A stretch of DNA of 64,000 nucleotides, taken from NCBI RefSeq assembly GCF_015704865.1, contig NZ_JADQTO010000003.1, forward strand, positions 553,955 through 617,954, in the 5' to 3' direction. The DNA is from Actinoplanes aureus (GTDB lineage: Bacteria > Actinomycetota > Actinomycetes > Mycobacteriales > Micromonosporaceae). Below the pieces are notes generated by a model. The model did no database searches, was not told the origin of the DNA, and saw only the letters and a list, made by a program, of their open reading frames with translations. Shown here in pieces: positions 52,883 to 61,311 of this stretch (position 1 is its first letter; every line of letters starts with the position of its first letter). Position numbers and translations under genes: made by a program.

Positions 52883-54103
52883 TCACGGGCGGTTGGTGAC
52901 CGGGATTTCGATGCTGATCGGGCGCGCCTCGGACAGGAACAGCAGCGCCGCCTTGCGCAGGAACTCGTCGAACAGCCAGTACGCCTTCGGCGCGAGCGGG
53001 AACGGCAGCAGCCCTTCGCGTACGGCGATGAAGGGCCCCCAGGCCGCCCGCAGCAGCGGGTCCCAGACCGGTTCCCTGGGGATCTTGAGCCATCCGGCGA
53101 TCTGGTCGCCGAGCATGAACCGGGTGAACGCACCGAGGATGGGCTTGCTGAGCAGGCCCGCGTCGATCGGGGTGCCGAGCTTGAGCAGGATGTCGGCCAG
53201 TTTGACGCCCTCGGGCGTCGCCGCCAGGATCGGGTCGAGCACCTGCTCGGCCTGCGAGTTCGCCTCGCTCCACGAGGCCGGGATGTACTCGTCCCGGATC
53301 CCGAGCAGATGGGCGCCGACCTGCCAGGAGTGCAGGAAGGCCGCGGACTCGTCGTCCGGGATCGGCACCTCCCAGTCGGTCAGCTTGCGCATGACGGTGG
53401 TGGGCAGGCTGTGCCAGGTGACCATCATGTCCCGCTGGCTGATCGGGATGTCCTCGTCGGCGACGTCCGCCCAGTAGGGCGACTGCGGCAGCAGGTGACG
53501 GACCGCGGCGTGGACCAGCCGGGTCTTGACGGCGGTCACGATCATCTCGCCGGTGGGCAGGTACGCGTTGACCGAGCCGATGTCGTACCCGAGTTTGGCG
53601 GTCTTGGAAATGCGGTCCTTCATGTCCGCGCCGCCCTGCGAGTAGTAGACGGCCCGGGCCTCCTTCGGGATGACCGTGCTCATCATGCCGCTGGCCAGCC
53701 CGTACAGGACGCCGAGGTAGAGCCCTCGCTTCTCGTTGAAGTCGACCGCGAGGGCGAGCTTGCGCTGGTCGGCCCAGGCCGGCAGCTGCCGGGCCCGCTC
53801 CATGAAGTCGCGCAGGTCCGCCGGCAGACCGGCCGGCAGCGGCTGTCCGTTCTTGGTCCAGGTCCGCAGCAGCTGGTTGACCATGGGGACGTCGCCGCGC
53901 TCGATCAGCGAGGCGACCAGCGGATCGGCCTCGGAGTCCCACACCCACCGCGGATCGGCGCCCGCTCCGGTGCCCGCCACCGATCCCTTGGCGGACCACG
54001 TCCACATCGATTGCGCGTGTGCCGGCGCGGCCACGCTCAGGGCGCCGAGCGCGCCGAGGGCTCCGCCGGCTCTCAACATGTTGCGTCTGGTGACTGGTTC
54101 CAC
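52883..54103 (-). CDS. lcp: Latex-clearing protein (rubber oxygenase), paralogue 2
   Basis: This 406-residue protein has a Tat-like signal (TRRNMLRAGGALGALGAL) and the same domain as its neighbour. The key residues are in DRISKT and TRLVHAAVRHLLP. The body is clearly homologous to paralogue 1 throughout, so this is a tandem duplication that has diverged. GTG at 54103 with AAGGAGCGGACC upstream is preferred to the longer frame to 54184. It is the promoter-proximal gene, 183 bases from the divergent TetR gene. Two oxygenases may differ in chain length preference (inference). Confidence 0.9.
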   Translation of the reverse strand: MEPVTRRNMLRAGGALGALGALSVAAPAHAQSMWTWSAKGSVAGTGAGADPRWVWDSEADPLVASLIERGDVPMVNQLLRTWTKNGQPLPAGLPADLRDFMERARQLPAWADQRKLALAVDFNEKRGLYLGVLYGLASGMMSTVIPKEARAVYYSQGGADMKDRISKTAKLGYDIGSVNAYLPTGEMIVTAVKTRLVHAAVRHLLPQSPYWADVADEDIPISQRDMMVTWHSLPTTVMRKLTDWEVPIPDDESAAFLHSWQVGAHLLGIRDEYIPASWSEANSQAEQVLDPILAATPEGVKLADILLKLGTPIDAGLLSKPILGAFTRFMLGDQIAGWLKIPREPVWDPLLRAAWGPFIAVREGLLPFPLAPKAYWLFDEFLRKAALLFLSEARPISIEIPVTNRP

Positions 54104-54118
54104 GGTCCGCTCCTTGGC

Positions 54119-54252
54119 TGATACGGTGAAACAAGTTCTGCCGGTATGTATCAGCGATGAGAGCACAGCGTGCCGGCGAATCACAAGACATAGAATGACG
54201 GCCGTCGATTGACGAACGCGGTCTGAGCAGGCCTGTTGATACCGTGATACAA
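54119..54252. promoter_or_regulatory. Repeated operator motif between lcp and the TetR gene
   Basis: TGATACGGTGAAACAA (54119-54134) and TGATACCGTGATACAA (54237-54252) are two copies of a 16-base motif in the divergent space. In addition GCTGATAC (54117-54124) and GTATCAGC (54148-54155) form an 8-bp inverted repeat. These are the natural candidates for TetR (LcpR-like) binding sites on both promoters. Confidence 0.6.
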
Positions 54253-54286
54253 ATAGCGTAAAAGTATCTCCCCGGGGAGGGACGCC

Positions 54287-54961
54287 ATGCTGCCGCCGGC
54301 CTCGGAATCACTGCTGGGGCGCGCGCTCGCCGAGGCGTTCGAGCTGGCCGACCTCGACGAGGAACCGGCCGGCGACAACGACGAGGTCACCACCCGCCTG
54401 CTCGACGCGGCCTACGACCAGTTCTGCCGGATCGGGATCCGGCGATCCACGATGGGCGACGTCGCCCGGCGGGCCGGCGTCTCCCGGATCACCGCCTACC
54501 GCCGGTTCGCCACCAAGGACGCGCTCGTGGAGCAGGTGGTCCGGCGCGAGTTCCGCCGCTACTTCGACCGGTTCCTCGTCGACATCCAGCAGGCCCGGAC
54601 CGCCGCGGACCGGGTGGTGCTGGGCTTCGTCAGCTCCCTGCAGGCCATCCGGAGCAACCCGCTGATCGGCGGCCTGATGGACATCGAGCCGGACCTGCTC
54701 GTGCCCTCCCTGATCGGCAACGGCGGGCGCACGCTCGCCACCGTGCAACAGTTCGTCGCCGGCCAGCTTCGCAAGGAGCAACAGGCCGGCAACATCTCCG
54801 CTTCTGTGGACGTGGAAGTCGCCGCCGAACTGATGACCCGGCTGTCCTGCTCCTTCCTGGTCACCCCCAGTCACGTCGTCGACCTCGACGACGCCGAACA
54901 GCTCAGCGCCGTGGCCCGCCGTTTCCTCGCACCCATGCTGTCGGCCGATCCGAACGTTTGA
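54287..54961 (+). CDS. lcpR: TetR-family regulator, likely repressor of the lcp-oxi operon
   Basis: This 224-residue protein has an HTH at about 38-82 (RLLDAAYDQFCRIGIRRST, VARRAGVSRITAYRRFATK) and an all-helical ligand domain. It is divergent from the lcp operon with repeated TGATAC motifs between them, the arrangement described for lcpR in rubber degraders. The effector is probably a cleavage product or isoprenoid. The symbol is assigned by context and domain type, not by proven homology. Confidence 0.8.
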   Translation: MLPPASESLLGRALAEAFELADLDEEPAGDNDEVTTRLLDAAYDQFCRIGIRRSTMGDVARRAGVSRITAYRRFATKDALVEQVVRREFRRYFDRFLVDIQQARTAADRVVLGFVSSLQAIRSNPLIGGLMDIEPDLLVPSLIGNGGRTLATVQQFVAGQLRKEQQAGNISASVDVEVAAELMTRLSCSFLVTPSHVVDLDDAEQLSAVARRFLAPMLSADPNV

Positions 54962-54996
54962 GGGTTGTCCTCGAGTCAGCTGTGTACTTATCCGTC

Positions 54997-55016
54997 GAAC
55001 CTTCACTCGAAGGTTC
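54997..55016. promoter_or_regulatory. Inverted repeat upstream of the erythromycin-esterase-like gene
   Basis: GAACCTTC and GAAGGTTC flank ACTC, a perfect 8-bp palindrome ending 18 bases before the ATG at 55035. The form resembles MerR-family operators, which lie between -35 and -10; a leader hairpin is the alternative. No MerR gene is adjacent. Confidence 0.65.
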
Positions 55017-55034
55017 AGCGATACGGTCGAAGGA

Positions 55035-56219
55035 ATGACAGACGCCCAGCCTTTCACCGGCGCCGCGCTCACCGCGATGCTGCCCCCAGCCGTCCGCCTG
55101 CTCGCCCTCGGCGAACCCACCCACGGTGTCGAGGCCTTCCCGGAACTGCGCAACGAGCTCTTCCAGCACCTCGTCGAACACCAGGGCTACCGCTCGATCG
55201 CCCTGGAGAGCGGCTGCCTGGCCGGCCTGACCGCCGACGCGTACGTCACGCACGGCACCGGCACCCTCGACGACGCGGTGAGCAGCGGACTCACCCACGA
55301 CTTCGGCGCCTCACCCGCCAACCGCGAGCTGCTGCGCTGGATGCGCGAATACAACGAACAGCGTCCGGCGCACGAGCGGCTCCACTTCTACGGCTTCGAC
55401 GGCGAGCTGGAGACCATGGGCGCGGCCAGCCCGCGCGCGGCGCTGACCGCACTGCACGACTACCTCGCCGCCTACCGTGACCTGCCGTGGAGCACGGCGA
55501 CGCTGGACGGCCTGCTCGGCGCCGACGACCGCTGGAGCAATCCGGGCGCCATGCGGGATCCGGCGCAGTCCGTCGGCCGTACCCCGGAAGCCGACCGGCT
55601 CCGCGTGCTCACCGACGACATGCGGGCGCTGCTTCACGCGTACGCCCCCGGTCTGATCGCCGCCACCTCACCGGACACCTGGTGGCGTGCCGACCTCGAC
55701 GCCCGCACCGCGGGCGCGCTGTTGCGCTACCACGCAGCCATGGCCGACACCGCGCCGGACCGCTTCAGCGGCCTGCTGGCACACCGTGCGGCGATCATGG
55801 CCGACAACCTCGACGCCATCCTGCGCCGCGAAGCCGATCGCGGACCCACCCTCGCCTTCGCCAACAACGGACACCTGCAGCGCGACGAGAGCAGCATGAC
55901 GTTCGGCGGCGGGCGGCAGCGTTGGTGGAGCGCCGGCGCCATCCTCAGCAGCCACCTCGGCGACCGCTACGCGTTCGCCGCCGGCAACTTCGGCAGCCTC
56001 GGCGACGACGTCCCACCCGCCGGCACCCTGGAAGGCACGCTGTCGGCCTTGCCCTACGACCGCGCCGTCATTGACCCCGGCCGCCTCACGGCGGCCTACG
56101 ACCGACGCACCCCGGCCGACTTCACCTACGCCTCCATCGACCCGGCCACCATCGACCGGATCAACGCGCTCATCTTCATCAAGCACGTGGTCCGGGCGGC
56201 ATTTTTCCGGTACGGGTGA
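55035..56219 (+). CDS. Erythromycin-esterase-family protein
   Basis: This 394-residue protein has the EreA-like catalytic region ALGEPTHGVEAFPELRNEL (His that activates water, Glu pair). FYGFDGELETM and a second conserved His in FANNGHLQRDESS follow. Known members hydrolyse the macrolide lactone ring, but most of this family have other or unknown substrates, so resistance is only a possibility. The upstream palindrome suggests inducible control. It is convergent with the threonine dehydratase gene, with a strong stem-loop between. Confidence 0.85.
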   Translation: MTDAQPFTGAALTAMLPPAVRLLALGEPTHGVEAFPELRNELFQHLVEHQGYRSIALESGCLAGLTADAYVTHGTGTLDDAVSSGLTHDFGASPANRELLRWMREYNEQRPAHERLHFYGFDGELETMGAASPRAALTALHDYLAAYRDLPWSTATLDGLLGADDRWSNPGAMRDPAQSVGRTPEADRLRVLTDDMRALLHAYAPGLIAATSPDTWWRADLDARTAGALLRYHAAMADTAPDRFSGLLAHRAAIMADNLDAILRREADRGPTLAFANNGHLQRDESSMTFGGGRQRWWSAGAILSSHLGDRYAFAAGNFGSLGDDVPPAGTLEGTLSALPYDRAVIDPGRLTAAYDRRTPADFTYASIDPATIDRINALIFIKHVVRAAFFRYG

Positions 56220-56262
56220 GCCGAGTCCCGCCCTGCCCGCGAGCCGGCAGCCACTCCGGACA

Positions 56263-56301
56263 CCACCGCGACCGCCGGGCCCAGGCAGGTGGTCGCGGTG
56301 G
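56263..56301. terminator. Bidirectional terminator between convergent genes
   Basis: CCACCGCGACC (56263-56273) pairs perfectly with GGTCGCGGTGG (56291-56301) around a 17-base loop, in the gap between the esterase-like gene and threonine dehydratase. There is no U tract, as is common in actinomycetes. Confidence 0.7.
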
Positions 56302-56312
56302 GCGGGTACCGG

Positions 56313-57275
56313 TCAGGCGAGCAGTTCCGCCAGCCGCGCCGCACCCACGTTCCCACCCGAGATGATCACACCGATCCGGGCCGGCACCGGGTCGAGCCGT
56401 CCGGCCAGCAACGCGGCCGGCCCGGACGCGCCGCTGGGCTCCAGCACCAGCTTGAGCCGGTCCACGGCGAACCGCAGCGCGTCGCGCAGTTCGTCATCGC
56501 TGACCAGCACGATCTCGTCGACCAGCTCCTTGTTGATGGAGAAGGTGAGTTCGCCGGGGATAGGGGCGGCCTGACCGTCCGCGATGGTGCGCGGTATGTC
56601 GATGCGGACCCGCTCCCCGGCGGCCAGCGAGCGCTTGGTGTCGTCGCCGGCCCGCGGCTCGACGCCGACCACCCGGATGCCCGGCTGCACACCCTTGGCC
56701 GCGACCGCACTGCCGGCGATCAGTCCGCCACCGCCGACCGGCACCACGATCGCGTCCAGCTCCCCGGCGTCCTCCAGCAGCTCCAGCGCGGCCGTGCCCT
56801 GCCCGGCGATGACGTGCGGATGCTCGTACGGCGGGATCAGTGCGAACCCGCGCTCCGCAGCGAGCCGCCGGCCGATCTCCTCCCGGTCCCCGGTGTACCG
56901 GTCGTAGATGACGATCTCGGCGCCGTACCCACGCACCGCGTCGAGCTTGGCGGCCGGGGTGTCCTCCGGCATCACGATCACCGCGGTGCTGCCCAGCTCG
57001 CGCGCGGCCAGCGCGACCGCCTGCGCGTGATTGCCCGACGAATAGGTCGCGACGCCCCGCGCGAGCTGCTCGGCCGACAGCCGGGAGATCGCGTTGTAGG
57101 CGCCCCGGAACTTGAACGCCCCGACCCGCTGCAGGTTCTCCGCTTTCAGGAAGACCCGCGCACCGACCCGCTCGTCCAGCGTCCGGGAGCGGATTACCGG
57201 CGTGCGGTGCGCGACCCCGTCGATCCGCTCGGCCGCGTCCCGGACGTCCTGCAAGGTCACCGTCACCCCGCCCAC
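56313..57275 (-). CDS. Threonine/serine dehydratase (type II PLP enzyme)
   Basis: This 320-residue protein has the PLP lysine in VGAFKFRGAYNAISRL, substrate loop ATYSSGNHAQAVALAA, and phosphate cup VPVGGGGLIAGSA. It lacks the C-terminal ACT-like regulatory domain of biosynthetic IlvA, so it is a catabolic or unregulated threonine ammonia-lyase, or a serine racemase/dehydratase. GTG at 57275 or the GTG nine bases later could be the start. No isoleucine pathway gene is adjacent. Confidence 0.9.
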   Translation of the reverse strand: MGGVTVTLQDVRDAAERIDGVAHRTPVIRSRTLDERVGARVFLKAENLQRVGAFKFRGAYNAISRLSAEQLARGVATYSSGNHAQAVALAARELGSTAVIVMPEDTPAAKLDAVRGYGAEIVIYDRYTGDREEIGRRLAAERGFALIPPYEHPHVIAGQGTAALELLEDAGELDAIVVPVGGGGLIAGSAVAAKGVQPGIRVVGVEPRAGDDTKRSLAAGERVRIDIPRTIADGQAAPIPGELTFSINKELVDEIVLVSDDELRDALRFAVDRLKLVLEPSGASGPAALLAGRLDPVPARIGVIISGGNVGAARLAELLA

Positions 57276-57320
57276 GGTAACCGCTGCTGCCTTCCTTCGA
57301 TGTCTTACGGCGCGGTGAAA

Positions 57321-57980
57321 TCAGGCCTGGTCCCGCAGGTAGGTCAGGACGGCGAGCACCCGCCGGTTGGTGTTGTCGTCCGGCGGCAGGTCCAGTTTGG
57401 CCAGGATGTTGCCGACGTGCTTGCCGACGGCCGCCTCGGAAAGGGTGAGCGTCCGGGCGATGGCCGCGTTGGAGTGGCCCTCGGCGATCAGCTCGAGCAC
57501 CTCCCGTTCGCGCGGGGACAGCCGCGCCACCGGGTCCTGGCGTCGGCCGAGCAGGCGGCGGACCACCTCGGGGTCGATGACGGTGCCACCGGCCACCACC
57601 CGGCGCAGCGCGGTGGCGAAGTCGTCGACGTCGACGACCCGGTCCTTCAGGAGGTAGCCGACCCGGCGGCCGTCGCCGGAGCCGAGCAGCTCCGCCGCGT
57701 ACCCGTGCTGCACGTACTGGCTGAGGGCGACGACCGCCAGCGCGGGGTTGTCGCGGCGCAGCTGGACGGCGGCGCGCAAGCCCTCGTCGTGGAAGCCCGG
57801 CGGCATGCGGATGTCGGTGACGACCAGGTCGGGTTGCCGGTCGGCGACCGCGCGCAGCAGCTCGCCGGCGTCGCCGACCGCGGCCACGACGTGGAACCCG
57901 AAGCGTTCCAGCAGGCCGGCCAGTCCGGCGCGGAGCAGCACCCCGTCCTCGGCCAGTACGACGTTCACGCGGTCGGACAC
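57321..57980 (-). CDS. NarL/LuxR-family response regulator
   Basis: This 219-residue protein has a receiver domain (about 5-120) with phospho-acceptor Asp in LVVTDIRMPPGFHDEG, acidic pocket VVLAEDG and Lys in GYLLKDRV. A LuxR HTH (about 150-212; LSPREREVLELIAEGHSNAA) follows. GTG at 57980 overlaps the 3' end of the histidine kinase gene by 16 bases. Together they form a two-component system; targets are unknown. Confidence 0.93.
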   Translation of the reverse strand: MSDRVNVVLAEDGVLLRAGLAGLLERFGFHVVAAVGDAGELLRAVADRQPDLVVTDIRMPPGFHDEGLRAAVQLRRDNPALAVVALSQYVQHGYAAELLGSGDGRRVGYLLKDRVVDVDDFATALRRVVAGGTVIDPEVVRRLLGRRQDPVARLSPREREVLELIAEGHSNAAIARTLTLSEAAVGKHVGNILAKLDLPPDDNTNRRVLAVLTYLRDQA

Positions 57981-59215
57981 GGCAGCTCCACGCGGATCAG
58001 GGTCGGGCCGCCGGGCGGGCTGGCCAGCAACATCCGGCCCTCGGCCACCGCGGCCCGGTCGGCCAGTCCGGTCAGGCCGGTACCGCGGGCCGGGTCCGCA
58101 CCGCCGTGACCGTCGTCGCCGACCTCGACGACGAGCAGCCCGGCCTGCTCGCTGGCGGTCACGGTGCCGGACGTCGCGCCGCTGTGTTTGGCCATGTTGG
58201 CGAGGGACTCGGCGACGACGAAGTAGGCGGTCGCCTCGACGTGGTCCGGCAGGCGCCGGGGCAGGTCGGCTGTCACCCGTACCGGAATGGGGGTTTGTCC
58301 GGCAAGGTCGCGCAACGCGACCGCGAGGCCGAGGTCCGTGAGTAGCTGCGGCCGGATGCCGTGGATGAGTTCGCGCAGCTCGCCCATCAGTTCCTTGGCC
58401 TGCCGGTGCGCGGTGGTCACCGCGCCGGCGGCGGGAGAGGAGTCCGGCAGATCGAGGCGGGCGAGGCCGAGTTGCAGGGTGAGCCCGACGAGCTTCTGCT
58501 GTGCGCCGTCGTGCAGGTCCCGTTCGATGCGGCGGCGCTCCGCCTCGAACGCGTCCACGAGACGCGCACGTGACCGGGACACCTCGACGAGTTCGGCGCG
58601 CAGCGCCTCGGCGGAGGCGGTGTGCAGCACAGCGCGGGCGACCGCGGCGTGCGCCGCAGCGGTGAGAGCCAGCAGATAGGGCACGCCGGCCGCGGCGACG
58701 AGAGCACCGATCGCGTACGGGACCGCCTGTTCCGCCGTGACGATGGTGACCACGCCGAACGAGACCGGCCCGCCGTCGACCAGCACCGGGCTGAACAGGC
58801 AGACCCCGATCAGCAGGACGGTCACGAACAGCGCGCTGTAGACGACCGGAACCGCGGTGACCATCACGGCGGCATAGCCCAGCCGCCGCCACGGCGAGCC
58901 GGTGGCGACGAGAGGGCGATCGCCGACCAGCCGGAGCCGATGGCGCTCCAGGCGGGGGAGTGGCCGTGCCGCCAGCGGGCCCAGCCCGGCGAGCAGAACC
59001 GCGCCCGCCACGAACAGCAGCAGGGCGACGACCGGGTCGGCGGTGCCGGTGAGGAGCTTGCGCAGCAGCACCAGCCAGGGCGCGGCCAGCAGGCCGAACG
59101 GCACGGCGACGGCGGCAGCGACCGGCACTGTGCTGAGCACGAACGCCAGCGACCGCCAGGGCCACCAGGTGATCAGGAACCGGCGGGATCGGATGGCATT
59201 GTGGAGGGTCGGCAC
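57965..59215 (-). CDS. NarL/DesK-type sensor histidine kinase
   Basis: This 416-residue protein has five or six N-terminal membrane helices (about 20-185) with a sensor-like DUF1707/PspC-free core. A HisKA_3 dimerisation helix contains the phospho-acceptor in RRIERDLHDGAQQKLVGLTL, followed by an HATPase_c domain (N box ESLANMAKHSGA, G box VGDDGHGGADPARGTGLTGL). The signal is unknown. It is the first gene of the kinase-regulator pair. Confidence 0.93.
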   Translation of the reverse strand: MPTLHNAIRSRRFLITWWPWRSLAFVLSTVPVAAAVAVPFGLLAAPWLVLLRKLLTGTADPVVALLLFVAGAVLLAGLGPLAARPLPRLERHRLRLVGDRPLVATGSPWRRLGYAAVMVTAVPVVYSALFVTVLLIGVCLFSPVLVDGGPVSFGVVTIVTAEQAVPYAIGALVAAAGVPYLLALTAAAHAAVARAVLHTASAEALRAELVEVSRSRARLVDAFEAERRRIERDLHDGAQQKLVGLTLQLGLARLDLPDSSPAAGAVTTAHRQAKELMGELRELIHGIRPQLLTDLGLAVALRDLAGQTPIPVRVTADLPRRLPDHVEATAYFVVAESLANMAKHSGATSGTVTASEQAGLLVVEVGDDGHGGADPARGTGLTGLADRAAVAEGRMLLASPPGGPTLIRVELPCPTA

Positions 59216-59407
59216 GCAGCCACGGTAACGACGTCGGACAGCTCGCCCCAGGAGTCCAGCCGTAGATCCGGGGTAGGGCTAGGCATACCCCGGAACGGTC
59301 ACTGCACGTAGCGACCCGCGGCCGGCTCGGCCTGCCCGATTCCGCCCCGGGCTCCCGGCCCGCGACCTCCCGGGCGGCTCGGGTGCCGCGCTGAGCCACC
59401 GCGTCCG

Positions 59408-59947
59408 TCAGGCGCCCGAGCTCTTCCGGTCGGCCTCGCCGCCTCGCCGGCGGTTCCGGTACGCCTGAGCCTTGCGCCGGTTGCCGCAGACCGCCATCGA
59501 GCACCAGCGGCCCGCCCCCGAGCGGGACGAGTCGTAGTACGCCCACCGGCACGTGTCGTTGTCACACACCTTCAACCGTTGCCAGCTGCCGTCGGCCATC
59601 GCCCGCGCGATGATCGCGAGCAGCCTTCCGAGGGCACGGTCGGCCGGTGTGCCGTCGGCCGTGAAGTCGAGGCCGTCCGGGGTGAAACGGGGCCGTAGCC
59701 GCACCCGCTCGGCGGCTTCGTCGAGAACCGCCGCCGATCCGCTGATCAACAGCTCCCGGATGCCTTCGCGCAGCGTACGGGCGTGGAGCAGGTCGGTATC
59801 GCCGGCCGTGGACGACTCGTCGAGCAGTCCCGCGTACCGCAGCCAGGCGGTCAGATCGCCGGCGTCCGGCAGCGCCTCGACGTCTTTCTCCACGTCATAG
59901 GTGTTGACGAACTCCCGGACGACCCGGAGCGGCCCTTCGACCGGCAT
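59408..59947 (-). CDS. CGNR zinc-finger regulator with ABATE domain
   Basis: This 179-residue protein has an N-terminal ABATE domain (about 5-125; REFVNTYDVEKDVEALPDAG). The C-terminal zinc finger (about 127-165) is CDNDTCRWAYYDSSRSGAGR followed by WCSMAVCGNRRKAQAYR, the CGNR signature. These are treated as DNA-binding stress regulators. It is divergent from an MFS exporter, with an inverted repeat in between, and is the likely regulator of that exporter. Confidence 0.9.
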   Translation of the reverse strand: MPVEGPLRVVREFVNTYDVEKDVEALPDAGDLTAWLRYAGLLDESSTAGDTDLLHARTLREGIRELLISGSAAVLDEAAERVRLRPRFTPDGLDFTADGTPADRALGRLLAIIARAMADGSWQRLKVCDNDTCRWAYYDSSRSGAGRWCSMAVCGNRRKAQAYRNRRRGGEADRKSSGA

Positions 59948-59975
59948 GGCGCATCACCTCTGAACCCAGTTTACT

Positions 59976-59995
59976 GGTTACCGATCCGGGTAACC
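59976..59995. promoter_or_regulatory. Inverted repeat between CGNR regulator and MFS exporter
   Basis: GGTTACC and GGTAACC flank GATCCG in the 82-base divergent space. A further CGGTTAC lies near 60012. The position suggests a CGNR-regulator operator acting on both promoters. Confidence 0.6.
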
Positions 59996-60029
59996 GGCTA
60001 ACGAGTTCACCGGTTACGAGGAGGGCATC

Positions 60030-61247
60030 GTGGGCCGAGACTTCCGCCGGCTCTTCACCGGCACCGCCGTCTCCGCGCTCGGCAGTGAGATCAGCGAGCT
60101 GGCCCTGCCCCTGCTCGCGATCCTCACCTTCCACGCCACCGCCGAGCAGGTGGGCGTCCTGCGCGCCGCCCAGTTCCTGCCGTTCCTGCTCTGCACCCTC
60201 TACGCCGGCGTCCTCGTCGACCGGATGCGCCGCCGCCCGCTCATGGTCGCCGCGGACCTCGGCCGGTTCGTCGTGCTCGGCGCCGTTCCGCTGCTCGGCT
60301 GGGCCGGCCTGCACCGGATGGAGCCGCTCTACGTGCTGGTCTTCCTGGCCGGCGTCGGCACCGTGGTGCACCAGCTCGCCGACCAGGCGTACCTGCCGAC
60401 CCTGGTGGACCGGGACCGGCTGCTGACCGCCAACGGCCGGATCGCCGCCGCCCAGTCCGGCGCCGAACTCTCCGGCCAGGGCATCGGCGGCCTGCTCGTG
60501 GCCTGGCTGACCGCACCCGTCGCGGTCGCCGTCGACGCGCTGTCGTACCTGGTCTCCGCCTTCGCGGTGGCCGGCATCCGCACCCCCGAGCCCAAGCCGG
60601 TCCGCCACCACGCCACCCCTCTGCGCCGCGAACTGTTCGAGGGCCTGCGACACCTGGCCGGCAGCCGCCTGCTGCGCCCGCTGGTCGGCGAGGCCGCCAC
60701 CTACAACGTCGCCTACCAGGTGTTCTCCCTCGGGCTGCTGCTCTGGCTCGCCCGCGACCTGCGCCTGTCCCCGGTGGTGATCGGCGTCGTACTCGGCCTG
60801 GCCGCCGCCGGCGCCCTGGCCGGCGCGCTCACCGGCGCCCGGCTCTCCGCCCGCTACGGCTTCGGCCGCACCATGCTCGTCACCATGGCCATCGGCAACA
60901 GCGCCCCGCTGCTGCTCTTCGCCGCACCCGGCGGCGGCACGGGAGTCGCCGTACTCGTCGGTGCCGTCTTCATCGTGGCCGGGTTCGGCACCGCCCTGGC
61001 CAACGTGCACAACCGGAGCCTGCGGCAGAGCGCGGTGCCCGACGAGATCCGCGGCCGCGTGACCGCGGCGTACCGCCTGGTCTCCTGGGGCACCCTCCCG
61101 CTGGGCTCGCTCGCCGGCGGCTTTCTGGCCACCGAACTCGGCGCCTACGGCGCCTGCCTCGCCGGCGCCGCCGGCATCGCCGCGGCAACCCTCTGGGTCG
61201 CGCTTTCCCCGATCCCGCGCCTTCGCGAAACTCCCGCTTACGTCTGA
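60030..61247 (+). CDS. MFS exporter (enterobactin-exporter / MefA-like)
   Basis: This 405-residue protein has twelve helices. It shows FTGTAVSALGSEISELALPL at the start, LYAGVLVDRMRRRPLMVAAD (motif A between helices 2 and 3) and late NVHNRSLRQSAVPDEIRGRV. This is the MFS_3 branch that includes macrolide and siderophore exporters; its cargo is unknown. GTG at 60030 has GAGGAGG upstream. It is divergent from the CGNR regulator. Confidence 0.9.
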   Translation: MGRDFRRLFTGTAVSALGSEISELALPLLAILTFHATAEQVGVLRAAQFLPFLLCTLYAGVLVDRMRRRPLMVAADLGRFVVLGAVPLLGWAGLHRMEPLYVLVFLAGVGTVVHQLADQAYLPTLVDRDRLLTANGRIAAAQSGAELSGQGIGGLLVAWLTAPVAVAVDALSYLVSAFAVAGIRTPEPKPVRHHATPLRRELFEGLRHLAGSRLLRPLVGEAATYNVAYQVFSLGLLLWLARDLRLSPVVIGVVLGLAAAGALAGALTGARLSARYGFGRTMLVTMAIGNSAPLLLFAAPGGGTGVAVLVGAVFIVAGFGTALANVHNRSLRQSAVPDEIRGRVTAAYRLVSWGTLPLGSLAGGFLATELGAYGACLAGAAGIAAATLWVALSPIPRLRETPAYV

Positions 61248-61311
61248 CCAAGGGGTACGCGTACCGCCGTTCCGGCTGGGTATGCGCCATATCGATAGGG
61301 AGGTGGCGGTG

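Noticed and set aside
56289..58109. Plus-strand 606-codon frame opposite threonine dehydratase and the response regulator
   Set aside because: Shadow of two genes with clear motifs; no ribosome site or domain.
57321..59552. 743-codon frame that fuses the response regulator to upstream sequence
   Set aside because: The part before the receiver domain is the out-of-frame histidine kinase gene. The regulator starts at GTG 57980 with a normal overlap.
61254..61276. GGGGTACGCGTACCGCCGTT resembling the repeat end
   Set aside because: The similarity stops after about 20 bases and the conserved second end is missing.
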